Assembly: GCA_018061965.1 (NCBI GenBank) | Contig: JAGOTG010000002.1 | Location: forward strand, 62,001 to 126,000 | DNA: 64,000 nt | Direction: 5' to 3' | Source of the DNA: Legionellaceae bacterium | GTDB lineage: Bacteria; Pseudomonadota; Gammaproteobacteria; Legionellales; Legionellaceae | Shown: one piece after another, positions 40,789-49,831 of the stretch | Position numbering within the stretch: position 1 is the first letter of the stretch | How the letters are laid out: each line of letters starts with the position of its first letter | The notes under the pieces: model-generated | What the model was told of the DNA's origin: nothing | Seen by the model: the letters and a program-made list of their open reading frames with translations, nothing else | Database searches by the model: none | Position numbers and translations under genes: made by a program

Positions 40789-42000
40789 TTAGTAGTCCAA
40801 AGACATCGCAGCGCGAATATCCGTCATAGTTTTGGTGGCTTCATCGCGTGCTTGCTCACTGCCTTCTGATACAATGCGTTTCACCATCCCCAAATCCGAG
40901 TCATAATCTTGAATCAAGCTTTGAATCGGAGCCAGTTCTTTTTGGACTGCCTCGATCACTGGCTGCTTACAATCCAAACAACCAATACTTGCCGAACGAC
41001 ATCCTTTTTCCACCCATTTTTTCACGCTGTCATCAGAATAAATGCCGTGCAATTGCCAGACCGGACAAACAGTGGGTTCCCCAGGATCCGTCCGTTTGAC
41101 CCGCGCCGGATCTGTAGGCATGGTACGAATCTTTTTTTCTACCACACTGGGTTCGTCTCGAAGATTAATGGTATTATGATACGATTTTGACATTTTTTGA
41201 CCATCTAACCCGGGCATTTTTGCATTTTCAGTCAACAGTGCCTGCGGCTCAGATAAAATAATTTTGCCCGACCCATCCAAAAATCCGTACAACCGTTCTT
41301 TATCGCCAATCGACAAATTAGGTTGTGAATCAATCAACGCCTTAGCCGTCGTCAACGACTCGTGACAGCCATTTTGTTGGTACTCCATACGAAACTCAGA
41401 ATATAATTTGCTGTTTTTCTTGCCCATTTTTTTAATGGCTTCTTGCGCCAATGCTTCAAAGTTACGTTCCCGACCATACAAAAAATTAAAGCGCCGCGCC
41501 ACTTCGCGAATCAATTCGATATGCGCCACCTGATCTTCACCAACCGGCACAAAATCCGCGCGATAGAGTAACACGTCAGCACTTTGCAATAAGGGATAGC
41601 CTAAAAACCCGTACGTAGACAAATCTTTTTCACGCAATTTATCTTGCTGATCTTTATAAGAGGGTACTCGCTCTAGCCAACCTAATGGCGTAATCATAGA
41701 GAGCAGCAAATGTAATTCAGCATGCTCAGGCACCCATGATTGGATGAACAAACGACACAAGCCAGGATTGACACCACAAGCTAACCAATCCACCACCATG
41801 TCCCATATCGAACGCTGAATCAGCTTTGGATCTTCATAATGCGTTGTCAAACCATGCCAATCCGCTACAAAAAACAAACAATCATACTGATGTTGCAGTT
41901 TGACCCAGTTTTTTATCACACCATGATAATGACCTAAATGTAATTGTCCACTGGCGCGCATGCCTGAAATCACTCGCTTATTATGACTAAACACTGACAT
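40789..42000 (-). CDS. trpS: Tryptophanyl-tRNA synthetase
   Basis: Charges tRNA-Trp; class I synthetase of 403 aa. It has HLGH (21-24) in GQLHLGHYHG, PLLQSADVLLYRADFVPVGEDQ, and KMSKS in DGQKMSKSYHN. It is longer than the 334-aa E. coli enzyme, as in the longer TrpS form of several proteobacteria, with extra sequence around GKKNSKLYSEFRMEYQQNG and the PVWQLHGIYSDD region. GAGGATTC precedes the ATG. Separated from yciO by about 90 bp. Confidence 0.95.
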   Translation of the reverse strand: MSVFSHNKRVISGMRASGQLHLGHYHGVIKNWVKLQHQYDCLFFVADWHGLTTHYEDPKLIQRSIWDMVVDWLACGVNPGLCRLFIQSWVPEHAELHLLLSMITPLGWLERVPSYKDQQDKLREKDLSTYGFLGYPLLQSADVLLYRADFVPVGEDQVAHIELIREVARRFNFLYGRERNFEALAQEAIKKMGKKNSKLYSEFRMEYQQNGCHESLTTAKALIDSQPNLSIGDKERLYGFLDGSGKIILSEPQALLTENAKMPGLDGQKMSKSYHNTINLRDEPSVVEKKIRTMPTDPARVKRTDPGEPTVCPVWQLHGIYSDDSVKKWVEKGCRSASIGCLDCKQPVIEAVQKELAPIQSLIQDYDSDLGMVKRIVSEGSEQARDEATKTMTDIRAAMSLDY

Positions 42001-42093
42001 GAATCCTCGCTAAATTATCTATCAAACCAACCATGCATATCTCACGAAACCCAAAATTATTCAAAGAACTTTGAATTGTCAACAGACCTTAAT

Positions 42094-42723
42094 CTACCCC
42101 AATCCTAAAAAGGGACTGGGATCTCCCTTACCTGTCCGCAAAACGACCGGCACATCCGTTGTAAAATCCACTACAGTCGTGGGTTCCTGACTGCATATTC
42201 CGCCGTCAATCACCAAATCCACACGATGTCCTAGTACATCATAAATTGCCTCTGGCTCACTCATCGATGCATCAGCACCGGGTAAAATAAGACTCGTACT
42301 CATTAATGGTGCGGCATTGCACTCCAAAAGCGCCAACGTAATCGTATGCTCAGGCACGCGTAACCCCAATGTTTTACGCTTTGGATGCAACATTAAACGC
42401 GGGACTTCGCGAGTTGCATTTAAAATAAAGGTATATGCACCCGGTGTAAAGGCTTTCAGCATCCGATAAATGGGTTTGCTCACTTGCGCATAGATCCCTA
42501 CTTGCGATAAATCATGCGTAACCATCGTCATATTATGATTTTTATCTAACTGCCGTAATGCCTTAATGCGATCCAAAGCGGATTTACATCCCAAACGACA
42601 AGCGAACGCGTAGCCAGAATCCGTGGGATACACAATCAAACCGCCCTCAGCAATAATAGAGACCGCTTGACGCAACAGACGAGCTTGCGGATTATCAGGA
42701 TGCACTGCAAAAATTTGACTCAT
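42094..42723 (-). CDS. yciO: YciO, Sua5/YrdC-family protein
   Basis: 209 aa. It begins MSQIFAVHPDNPQ, close to E. coli YciO. GGLIVYPTDSGYAFACRLG, PGAYTFILNATREVPR, LGLRVPEHTI, STSLILPG and TTVVDFTTDVPVVLRTGKGD are family blocks. Sua5/YrdC relatives make threonylcarbamoyl-AMP for t6A; YciO itself lacks a settled role. The ATG at 42723 lies inside the end of the upstream PHP gene (29-nt overlap), so the pair is coupled. The 33-codon upstream extension is only the shadow of that gene. Confidence 0.93.
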   Translation of the reverse strand: MSQIFAVHPDNPQARLLRQAVSIIAEGGLIVYPTDSGYAFACRLGCKSALDRIKALRQLDKNHNMTMVTHDLSQVGIYAQVSKPIYRMLKAFTPGAYTFILNATREVPRLMLHPKRKTLGLRVPEHTITLALLECNAAPLMSTSLILPGADASMSEPEAIYDVLGHRVDLVIDGGICSQEPTTVVDFTTDVPVVLRTGKGDPSPFLGLG

Positions 42724-43564
42724 TCCCTGTCCCTCCAACCACACCCCAAGCGCTCCAAATTGGCACACAGTCATTCGGTAGCAATTTTTGGCGACCCAAT
42801 GCAATGCGTGATAGGCCTTCACCGTGATAATCTGAACCAGATGAAGCTAATAACGAAAATTTTTCACAAAGTTTGGACATTTTATTGATATCGTCCGGCA
42901 TACTTTCGCCAGATATCACTTCGATGCCTGCGCCACCCAGATCTTTAAATTCTTGCAAAAACTCATGTAATTTCGTACGAGTCAGCTTATATTTCAAGGG
43001 ATGAGCAATTACAGCATGCCCCCCCGCTGCTTGAATTACCTGCACAGCCGTCTTTAAGTTTATCCAAGTTACCGGAACATACGCAACTTTTCCTTTTCCC
43101 AAATACGTTTTAAAAGCAGCTTTGATATCTCGCACATACCCCTCTTTTATCAGGAGCTGTGCATAATGCGCACGCCCCACTTTAGCATCACCAGCCAGCT
43201 CACAAGTCTTCGCATAGGCATCCGCTATCCCGCAACGTTGCAAAGCCTCACCAATAGCTTGCGCGCGCAAAACACGACGTTCTTGCTGCTCTAAAATAAT
43301 GGCTTGGAGTTCAGGCGCATGGACATTAATGTTCAAACCCAAAATATGCACATCATATTTTTTCCAATGCGCACTCAATTCTATCCCAGGAATAATCCGG
43401 ATCGCAGGATCTGGTTCCATTTTTTGTAAAGCCAGCACACCTGCAACCGTATCATGATCCGTCAAAGCTAATAAGCTGACCCCAGCCTTTTTTGCTCGTT
43501 CCAACAACAAAGCAGGTGACAACAACCCATCGGAATAATTACTGTGACAATGCAAATCAATCAT
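42695..43564 (-). CDS. rnm: PHP-domain 5'-3' exoribonuclease RNase AM
   Basis: 289 aa. PHP metal ligands are visible in IDLHCHSNYSDG, LALTDHDTV, IPGIELSAHW, GHAVIAHPLKYK and ASSGSDYHGE. It corresponds to E. coli YciV/TrpH, shown to trim 5' ends of 5S, 16S and 23S rRNA. Its placement directly upstream of yciO repeats the E. coli order. It is divergent from the EamA transporter. Confidence 0.9.
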   Translation of the reverse strand: MIDLHCHSNYSDGLLSPALLLERAKKAGVSLLALTDHDTVAGVLALQKMEPDPAIRIIPGIELSAHWKKYDVHILGLNINVHAPELQAIILEQQERRVLRAQAIGEALQRCGIADAYAKTCELAGDAKVGRAHYAQLLIKEGYVRDIKAAFKTYLGKGKVAYVPVTWINLKTAVQVIQAAGGHAVIAHPLKYKLTRTKLHEFLQEFKDLGGAGIEVISGESMPDDINKMSKLCEKFSLLASSGSDYHGEGLSRIALGRQKLLPNDCVPIWSAWGVVGGTGNESNFCSAS

Positions 43565-43633
43565 ACTGCTCGATGGTTAATTTTATGGATTTATTGTATC
43601 ATTCTTGCCTTTATAAGTATGCTTAATTTTCCT

Positions 43634-44530
43634 ATGCGCACAAAACTCTTATCTTACGGAATGCTTTGGCTGGTTTTAGCCCAGGTCATGGTTGCACTCA
43701 ATATTGTGGTGTCCAAATCGCTCCTCACCACCATTCCCGTCATTGTCCTCATGACGATTCGTTTTGGCATTGCTACCTTGGTATTATTGCCCTTACATTG
43801 GTTAAGCCCCCAGCGTCACACACCTTTGAAGCAATATTTTACTACCCTCACACGGAAAGATTGGATATTTTTATTTGCACAAGCGCTGTGTGCTGGGGTG
43901 TTATTTAATTGTCTAATTTTAACCGGTCTCCATCATACAGATGCCAACGTCGCTGGGATTATCACCAGCGCACTGCCCGCAATGATTGCCCTATTTTCTT
44001 GGTTATTTCTGAAAGAAATCATTTCATTCAAAAAAGGCTTGTGTATTCTTTTGGCTACAGCGGGACTTTTAATCATTGCTTGCGACAAATTTACCACCGT
44101 CGGAGACGAGCATTCGTTTTTGGGAGATGCCATCGTATTCCTGTCTTTGATTCCCGAAGCGGCTTATTATATTTTAACTAAAATCCATACCAGCAAATTA
44201 CCGGTTTTTCTCACCTCTTCCTTACTGAATGGCATCAATACGCTCATTCTATTACCCGTTTTATTACTACAACATGGAAACCCTTTGGCTTTGATTTCTG
44301 GGCACTGGCTTATCCTGATTATGCTTGGTATCAGTGCCGGGTTGTTTTACGTTTTTTGGTTATTTGGCAGTCAGCAAGTAGATGGCATGATGGCCTCCCT
44401 TTCTACAGCCATCATGCCCATTGCTACTGTGTTATTAGCTTGGTGGCTATTGCACGACGGTTTGAATACTCACGAAACGCTGGGTTTGTCGCTAGTGCTT
44501 CTATCCATTTTTATTTATGCACGTCAGTGA
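43634..44530 (+). CDS. EamA-family (DMT superfamily) transporter
   Basis: 298 aa with about ten hydrophobic helices and the two internally repeated EamA halves. NIVVSKSLL near the start, ALPAMIALFSWLFLKEIISFKKGLCILLATAGLLII ending the first half, and LSTAIMPIATVLLAWWLLHDGLNTHETLGLSLVLLSI ending the second are diagnostic. It is an inner-membrane metabolite or amino-acid exporter; the substrate cannot be told. The ATG at 43634 places helix 1 at the usual distance; the frame is open back to 43544 but that would overlap the rnm start. Confidence 0.88.
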   Translation: MRTKLLSYGMLWLVLAQVMVALNIVVSKSLLTTIPVIVLMTIRFGIATLVLLPLHWLSPQRHTPLKQYFTTLTRKDWIFLFAQALCAGVLFNCLILTGLHHTDANVAGIITSALPAMIALFSWLFLKEIISFKKGLCILLATAGLLIIACDKFTTVGDEHSFLGDAIVFLSLIPEAAYYILTKIHTSKLPVFLTSSLLNGINTLILLPVLLLQHGNPLALISGHWLILIMLGISAGLFYVFWLFGSQQVDGMMASLSTAIMPIATVLLAWWLLHDGLNTHETLGLSLVLLSIFIYARQ

Positions 44531-44566
44531 GGCGATCCTTCGTCGCAAGCTGCTCAGGATGACGTG
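44531..44566. repeat. Degenerate ATGACGT-type hairpin
   Basis: GATCCT (44534-44539) and AGGATGACG form a short imperfect stem right after the EamA stop. The right part matches the end of the hairpins at 39027-39036 and 61868-61876. Confidence 0.35.
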
Positions 44567-44657
44567 TGTGATCACAACATCTAAATGACTATTATATTCC
44601 TACTATGCTCACAGTTTGATACAATGCTTTTTTTTTCCTCAAATAATAATAAGAATC

Positions 44658-47600
44658 ATGTCTAAAAAACAATTGGTGCAATATATTTATGATAATCTTG
44701 TAAGGGAATTCTCGCGCATCGCTGATAACAAACAAGAGCATCTGCAGTTTATCTCAAATTTTATCGATGCCTTTTTGAGTATGTACCCGTCGCATAGTAC
44801 TGAAATAACGCCTGAAAAAACCCACGGGTATCAGTATCGAGAAATTGCTCTATTTGCTATCGCGGAATTTGACAGTTTCTATAAAAAATCATCTGCACGC
44901 GCACTAGATACTTTTGATATTGCGCAAAGTATCAGCCGGTTTTTATTTGCCAGACATGCTTCATTGGTCGGCTTGCGTTCTAGAGTAAGCCATCAGCCAC
45001 AAACCCAGCTGTACCCTGTTCAATTTTTAGATACGAAAAGTTTCACTTTGAACGAACACAAATCTTTATTACAAAAATTGACATTTTGTCATGTGACCTC
45101 CCTCTCTCTAGTCTTTCCTGCTACGCCTGGAAAAGAGGTTATGAAAGTATATATCAGTTCAATTCATACCAAAGAAGCTAGTCAGCAACTGATCCGTACG
45201 CTGCAAAAAATTGAATTTTTGGGTTTATCCTGTGATAAAGACAATGTGTTTCTCGTCGAGCAACTCATCAAAAATGCGGAGATGTTACCTAAACTGCGTA
45301 GGACTATTCGGTTGCCTGAATGGGATAAACTAAGCAGTTCAGCAACCACATTTCAATACATAGCCCCCTACCATAGCCTGCAAAATAGTATTCGAGATAA
45401 TCAAAAAACCTGGGCTATCAGCCGTTCTAAAGGACCGCTCAAAACCATTCTAAGCTTTTCTGAATTACTCACTGTCATGCAGCTTAACCGAGTTCCAGAA
45501 GTATTCATGGGTGATCACCGTCAATTTGCCTTAATGGCACCGACCAATGTCGATGCTTGGCCTTGTTTGGATCACTATTTGGCAACACGCAGTAGTGAAC
45601 CCCCAAGTCAAAGCACTCATGACGCTGAAGCAATGAATTTTTCTGATTGTCTTAGACTGCTGAAAACTTGGGCGATAACTCATGGCATGGCTCAAAAATG
45701 TGCAGAAGAATTATTTGCAAATGCTAGTCGATTTACACTTGAAAATGCCAAAGCATTAGGGCAATTATTTAACAGCATGGATTCCCAACAAAGCGGGCCA
45801 GTAGGCAGTCTTCGTTGGATAGAAACCGTCAATGCCATATGGGAAGAATTTGGCCAAGAGCATTTTTTTGCTTGGAAAGCCTGTATGTTAGACAAATCAC
45901 ACCATTGGCTCGATTGTGTAGAAGCCAATGCGAGCATTCCGATCTCATCCCCAGCGACACCTCCTAGTGCGCGCAAGCTAACCCCCACGCATTTCCAAAT
46001 TTCATGGTTACAATTAATCAGCACTTATAGTCAGCAACCACAGGTGATAAATACCCACCCGGAGTTGCTGCGCTTCGTTCAAACCATGCTAAGTCCGGCC
46101 CAAAGACTCAAAATGTTTGGTCAGAACAACCGCGATCTCAAAGCATTTTTTGAGAAACTGCGTTCCGCATCGCCACTTTGGTTGAATTTCTTCCAGGACC
46201 CCCGCCTATCTCCTACAGCAGGATTGGTCCCCTGTGCTGCATGGGTATGTCTTCTATCCGATAACAAAAATGGCTTGCAGTCCCTCAAGTGGCTACCTCA
46301 TTTTTTGATTTTATTTCAGGATATTTCTGAGGCAGACCTCTTTTATTTTGGGTTAAAAACCTTATACGACTGCATCAAAGCAAATGCCTTTGATGACCAA
46401 ATAATTGCTGCGCTCAATGCAAGCCACGACGCCGTGATTGCCTATCAATGGTTTATCCAAGGTCGTGATCCGTCAATTTGGCTGCCCGTTCTATATCAGG
46501 AAGAGACACAATGGTCTGCTGAGTATTTTGAAACACTGCACTACGACCAATACAGAGAAGCCCCTGAATGTATCGTTAAATCTACGTTATATGCCGCCGA
46601 CTTGCCTGAAGTTAAGTGGATGCTGAGCCTTGGAATCATCATAGCACGCTCCTCCAAATCCCAAAATTCGCAATTTCTAAGTTGGGCCACTAGCGTCATC
46701 CAAACAAAAAATCATGACAAAAAAATAAACTTCATACGAGCATTGTTTCAGAATCAAACTGGGCTAGGTTTCTATCTCGACCACTCTTCCTTACAACATT
46801 TATGGCAGCTTTGGTGCAAAAACCAACTCGCTCAGATCGATCAGCTGCGTTATTTGGCACAAATAACTCTCGATATCCAAGAACTTAAGAATCAACATGA
46901 CTTTCAGACGTATATTAACGACCGGTCACAGAGACAACCAATGCTGCACGCTTTGAGCCAAGGATTCTTATCCCTTGGAGAAAATCTAAGGCAGCAATGT
47001 TATCTCTGGTTCCGCGCTAGTTTGCACCAAATAACGCAATGGGTTGATTGGGGGAAAATCCAACTGGGCCATCGCAGTGGCATCTATCATCAGGCCTACC
47101 AAATATTGACAACTCTAATCAAAGAGCTCCAAATTGCAACTTCTCAGTCAACTCAACCCACTCATGCTAAGCTTCCGAAGCCACTTCAAGCGCATTATAC
47201 AAAGCTCTTTAGTGCCCAAGAACAATGCTATGCTGGATTCTTTTGGTCATGCAATCGTAGTCGAATCAATCAAGCCCGTGATTTATTTAAGCAGCTCAAA
47301 GAAGTGCGTGCTGTGAGCAAACAAGCCTACTATGCCCAAATATTAGATATTATTGTCCAGCAGCAAATAACTATCTTTACGGCAGATCAATCCTATTACC
47401 TCTATGCCCCTAATCAAAAAGGACACAGTCGCTTACATGATATCTGCACCGAACTCTTTTTAACGGTATGCCATGATTGCTTATGTGATCCGGATTTGTC
47501 TGAAACAGAAAAAGCGTTTATCCAACCGTTACTGCGCAAGCAAATTAATCAGCATGTGATATTGTTATCACAACAAATCGCCCATACCCCTTTGGCACAG

Positions 47601-47792
47601 AAACTCAATCAATGGCACGGTAAGCAAGATGGTTTACAGGAATTAAACATGCATCTATCCTCTTCTCTAAAGAACTGCATTCCACCAAAACTCCAATATT
47701 TAGTTCGTAGTCTTGAAACTATGATGACATTGCCTGACCAAAAGAAGGTGCTGCAATGCCAAGACAATCGGCGCTTATGTTTAGCAACATAA
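44658..47792 (+). CDS. Large orphan protein (1044 aa), mostly helical
   Basis: I do not recognise a family. There is no signal peptide or membrane segment. The sequence is rich in Leu, Gln, His and Trp helices. Residues about 120-225 contain LRR-like spacing (VTSLSLVFPATP, LQKIEFLGLSC, AEMLPKLRRTIRL). A Ser/Pro-rich linker sits near residue 435 (SSPATPPSARKL), then long helical stretches reach the end. The ATG at 44658 with AAGAA upstream is preferred to the in-frame TTG at 44616. It is flanked by a repeat and a small secreted protein, with no co-directional functional partner. Size and composition resemble Legionellales effectors. Confidence 0.75.
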   Translation: MSKKQLVQYIYDNLVREFSRIADNKQEHLQFISNFIDAFLSMYPSHSTEITPEKTHGYQYREIALFAIAEFDSFYKKSSARALDTFDIAQSISRFLFARHASLVGLRSRVSHQPQTQLYPVQFLDTKSFTLNEHKSLLQKLTFCHVTSLSLVFPATPGKEVMKVYISSIHTKEASQQLIRTLQKIEFLGLSCDKDNVFLVEQLIKNAEMLPKLRRTIRLPEWDKLSSSATTFQYIAPYHSLQNSIRDNQKTWAISRSKGPLKTILSFSELLTVMQLNRVPEVFMGDHRQFALMAPTNVDAWPCLDHYLATRSSEPPSQSTHDAEAMNFSDCLRLLKTWAITHGMAQKCAEELFANASRFTLENAKALGQLFNSMDSQQSGPVGSLRWIETVNAIWEEFGQEHFFAWKACMLDKSHHWLDCVEANASIPISSPATPPSARKLTPTHFQISWLQLISTYSQQPQVINTHPELLRFVQTMLSPAQRLKMFGQNNRDLKAFFEKLRSASPLWLNFFQDPRLSPTAGLVPCAAWVCLLSDNKNGLQSLKWLPHFLILFQDISEADLFYFGLKTLYDCIKANAFDDQIIAALNASHDAVIAYQWFIQGRDPSIWLPVLYQEETQWSAEYFETLHYDQYREAPECIVKSTLYAADLPEVKWMLSLGIIIARSSKSQNSQFLSWATSVIQTKNHDKKINFIRALFQNQTGLGFYLDHSSLQHLWQLWCKNQLAQIDQLRYLAQITLDIQELKNQHDFQTYINDRSQRQPMLHALSQGFLSLGENLRQQCYLWFRASLHQITQWVDWGKIQLGHRSGIYHQAYQILTTLIKELQIATSQSTQPTHAKLPKPLQAHYTKLFSAQEQCYAGFFWSCNRSRINQARDLFKQLKEVRAVSKQAYYAQILDIIVQQQITIFTADQSYYLYAPNQKGHSRLHDICTELFLTVCHDCLCDPDLSETEKAFIQPLLRKQINQHVILLSQQIAHTPLAQKLNQWHGKQDGLQELNMHLSSSLKNCIPPKLQYLVRSLETMMTLPDQKKVLQCQDNRRLCLAT

Positions 47793-47812
47793 TGATAGGT
47801 GGTTAAATCGTA

Positions 47813-47841
47813 TTGACCTACTAAAAGAATTCCAATACATT
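47813..47841 (+). promoter_or_regulatory. Possible promoter of the small secreted protein
   Basis: TTGACC (47813-47818) and TACATT (47836-47841) with a 17-bp spacer, about 50 bp before the ATG at 47892. Confidence 0.4.
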
Positions 47842-47891
47842 GGGAGGGCTGAAAAACTTGCTCTCATTTTTTAACTACAAGGAAACATCAC

Positions 47892-48086
47892 ATGAAAAAA
47901 ATTACCCTGGCTATGATCACATTAATGACAGCACTATCTGCCACCACCATGTCTTTTACAGTATATGCTGACACCACCTGCCATACTTGCGGTTGCCGTA
48001 GTAACCCTGATGAAAGTTCTGTGCACAGAGAATCTATTGATACAGCTGCGGGTACCAACGATGCAGTGAAGGAACAGCAGCAATAG
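47892..48086 (+). CDS. Small secreted Cys-rich protein
   Basis: 64 aa. It has a classical signal peptide (MKKITLAMITLMTALSATTM...VYA, cleavage likely after residue 26), leaving a mature peptide of about 38 residues beginning DTTCHTCGCRSNPDE and ending in a polar Gln-rich tail. The CxxCxC cluster could bind metal or form disulfides in the periplasm. AAGGAAA precedes the ATG. Real-gene evidence is the signal peptide plus ribosome-binding site and promoter. Function unknown. Confidence 0.7.
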   Translation: MKKITLAMITLMTALSATTMSFTVYADTTCHTCGCRSNPDESSVHRESIDTAAGTNDAVKEQQQ

Positions 48087-48209
48087 AGGTTAGGTCAGAC
48101 AAACGTAAGGCTCATTAGCCTTAGGCACAATGGCGCTTCCCCGGAGCGCCTAGTTTTACCCATCAAAAATCCGCGCAAGCACGCACATTTATGCGAACTC
48201 CTGAGGTTA

Positions 48210-49391
48210 CTATTTGATTGAGCCAATCGAGGATAAGTCACTAAAAGTTCGATTAAGTCGCATCAGACTACCGCTGCTGCTCGTAGAAGAATCTGGCGTA
48301 GTACTAAACATTCGATAGCGATCCACTGTTGAAAAAGAGGATTGACTTGAACTTGAAAATGACTCTGCGTCAGTCTCACCATCAAAAAACATGTCATCCT
48401 CTTCCGGAACTGAAGTACAACTGGTTGCCCGAGGAGATTGCTTTATTTCAGACCTAAGTGAATACAAAACTGACCAACAGTCATGATCAAAATCGCTATC
48501 TTCAATTGATACAAAAGGTGAAGCAGGATTCATTGATGTATAGTTTTTTATAGTTGACAAATGAGAGCGCATTACCTCTTCAGCAGCCGGAGATAACAAA
48601 AATCGGATGAAAGACTCATTTTTTACTGCACTCTGTTTTAATTTTTCCTTTCTTTCCAGTAAAAAACTGTTCAGAGACTCAGCATTTTCCGGCAAATAAA
48701 ACTCAGTGAACCTGCAAATATGGTTATCTGACAATAGAATAATTTGTAAAATAGCGGCATTGATTTCAAATCTGAAATGCGGTGCACCGATCAAACTATC
48801 AGAAAAAATATCACTACTCCTCGGTTCGCCTTTGTTTAAAATATCCAACCAATTATAGGCATCATAATTCGTTAAATAAGGTAACTTGTCAAACAGCTCT
48901 GGCGTAATATCTGATGATTTACCAACAAGCAAATCAGGCCTTACTAGCGAAGAAAAAATCCAATCCCCGTCAATTTTGATAAATTTGTTATCCTGATTTA
49001 GTCCTAAATTGCCCATATTCAAATCAATTTCATGTAAAAAAATTGCTAGCACTAATATTTGACCGAGCCCAGTATAAACGCCACTAGTCAGACGTAATTT
49101 TTTTTGAATGGGAACTGGCTGAAAACCAGTAATTTCTTTGGAAAGAGTAAAACACTGCCCCGTTTCAAAATCTTTAGCCAACCGCATTTCTGGATGATAT
49201 GGCAGAAGCATCCGATAAAACTCTTGTCCCAATATCTCATGCCGCGCACGTGTTTCGTCCAATGCCTCTTTACAATACCAAACAGCCTCTTCATCCTCAA
49301 AATATCCTTTGGTTATCTCATGCGAACAAGACTCTGGCTTAAGCATCTCAATTTTTGTAAACGTACGAATATCAGTTTCGGTAATAGGCAT
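48210..49391 (-). CDS. Protein/lipid-kinase-fold protein, effector-like
   Basis: 393 aa. A kinase-like series is visible: a beta-3 lysine in VWYCKEA (K41), an alpha-C helix EILGQEFYRMLLPYHPE, a hinge FTLSKEITGF, a catalytic loop HEIDLNMGNLG (D123, N128) and a metal-binding KIDGDW (D141). The D...N and IDGDW forms resemble HipA or PI3/PI4-kinase-type folds more than ordinary Ser/Thr kinases. The last 90 residues are a Ser-rich acidic tail (SSSSQSSFSTVDR, SSIGSIK), typical of C-terminal secretion tails in Legionellales. The ATG at 49391 is preferred to a TTG at 49409. Kinase activity and secretion are inferred. Confidence 0.6.
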   Translation of the reverse strand: MPITETDIRTFTKIEMLKPESCSHEITKGYFEDEEAVWYCKEALDETRARHEILGQEFYRMLLPYHPEMRLAKDFETGQCFTLSKEITGFQPVPIQKKLRLTSGVYTGLGQILVLAIFLHEIDLNMGNLGLNQDNKFIKIDGDWIFSSLVRPDLLVGKSSDITPELFDKLPYLTNYDAYNWLDILNKGEPRSSDIFSDSLIGAPHFRFEINAAILQIILLSDNHICRFTEFYLPENAESLNSFLLERKEKLKQSAVKNESFIRFLLSPAAEEVMRSHLSTIKNYTSMNPASPFVSIEDSDFDHDCWSVLYSLRSEIKQSPRATSCTSVPEEDDMFFDGETDAESFSSSSQSSFSTVDRYRMFSTTPDSSTSSSGSLMRLNRTFSDLSSIGSIK

Positions 49392-49403
49392 AATATCTCG
49401 ATC

Positions 49404-49444
49404 GATCAAATAGTGGTCATATTATACCATATAATGATCAAATA
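49404..49444. promoter_or_regulatory. Promoter region of the kinase-fold gene with direct repeats
   Basis: GATCAAATA occurs at 49404-49412 and again at 49436-49444, 32 bp (about three helical turns) apart in the same direction. They bracket a perfect minus-strand TATAAT (49426-49421). The layout suggests a regulator site, but no -35 box is clear. Confidence 0.4.
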
Positions 49445-49590
49445 AAGATCTACTAAATCAATTTATTGACACACCCATATTGATGAGACTAGGTAGCCGC
49501 ACATCGGTCTTTATCTTGATATAAGTCCTGCATGCCATGAGAAATCCACATAGAGTCTTTTGATTTTTAAATGCCACATTGATACAAGAA

Positions 49591-49645
49591 GTAGGTTGGG
49601 CCTTGGCCCAACAGCAGTGCTTCGTTGGGCCAAGGCCCAACCTAG
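49591..49645. repeat. 55-bp palindromic repeat, GTAGGTTGGGCC family, copy 3
   Basis: Same arms as copies 1 and 2, ending CCTAG, not CCTAC. Its spacer AGCAGTGCTTC is nearly the reverse complement of that in copy 2, so the two full copies are inserted in opposite orientation. Confidence 0.9.
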
Positions 49646-49754
49646 CTCTATCGATCAATCAAAAATCAATTCACTATAATAAAGTTTATGCCAAATAGGC
49701 ACTAGGTTAGCGCAGTGCCTGAGTAATCCACTCTTGGTGAGATCGATCTTAATT

Positions 49755-49831
49755 GAGGGGTGGCACTCCGGAGGGCTCCTAGCGCGCGCAGCTTGCGAGC
49801 ACGCTGGGATACCGGCGTGACAGGACCCCGA
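49755..49831. repeat. GC-rich 77-79-bp dispersed repeat, copy 2
   Basis: Second copy of the element at 40648-40726, same orientation, with a few substitutions and 1-bp indels. Confidence 0.8.

Noticed and set aside
42724..42822. Longer YciO start
   Set aside because: The extra 33 residues are the out-of-frame shadow of the rnm 3' end, and YciO homology begins at MSQIFAVHPDNPQ.
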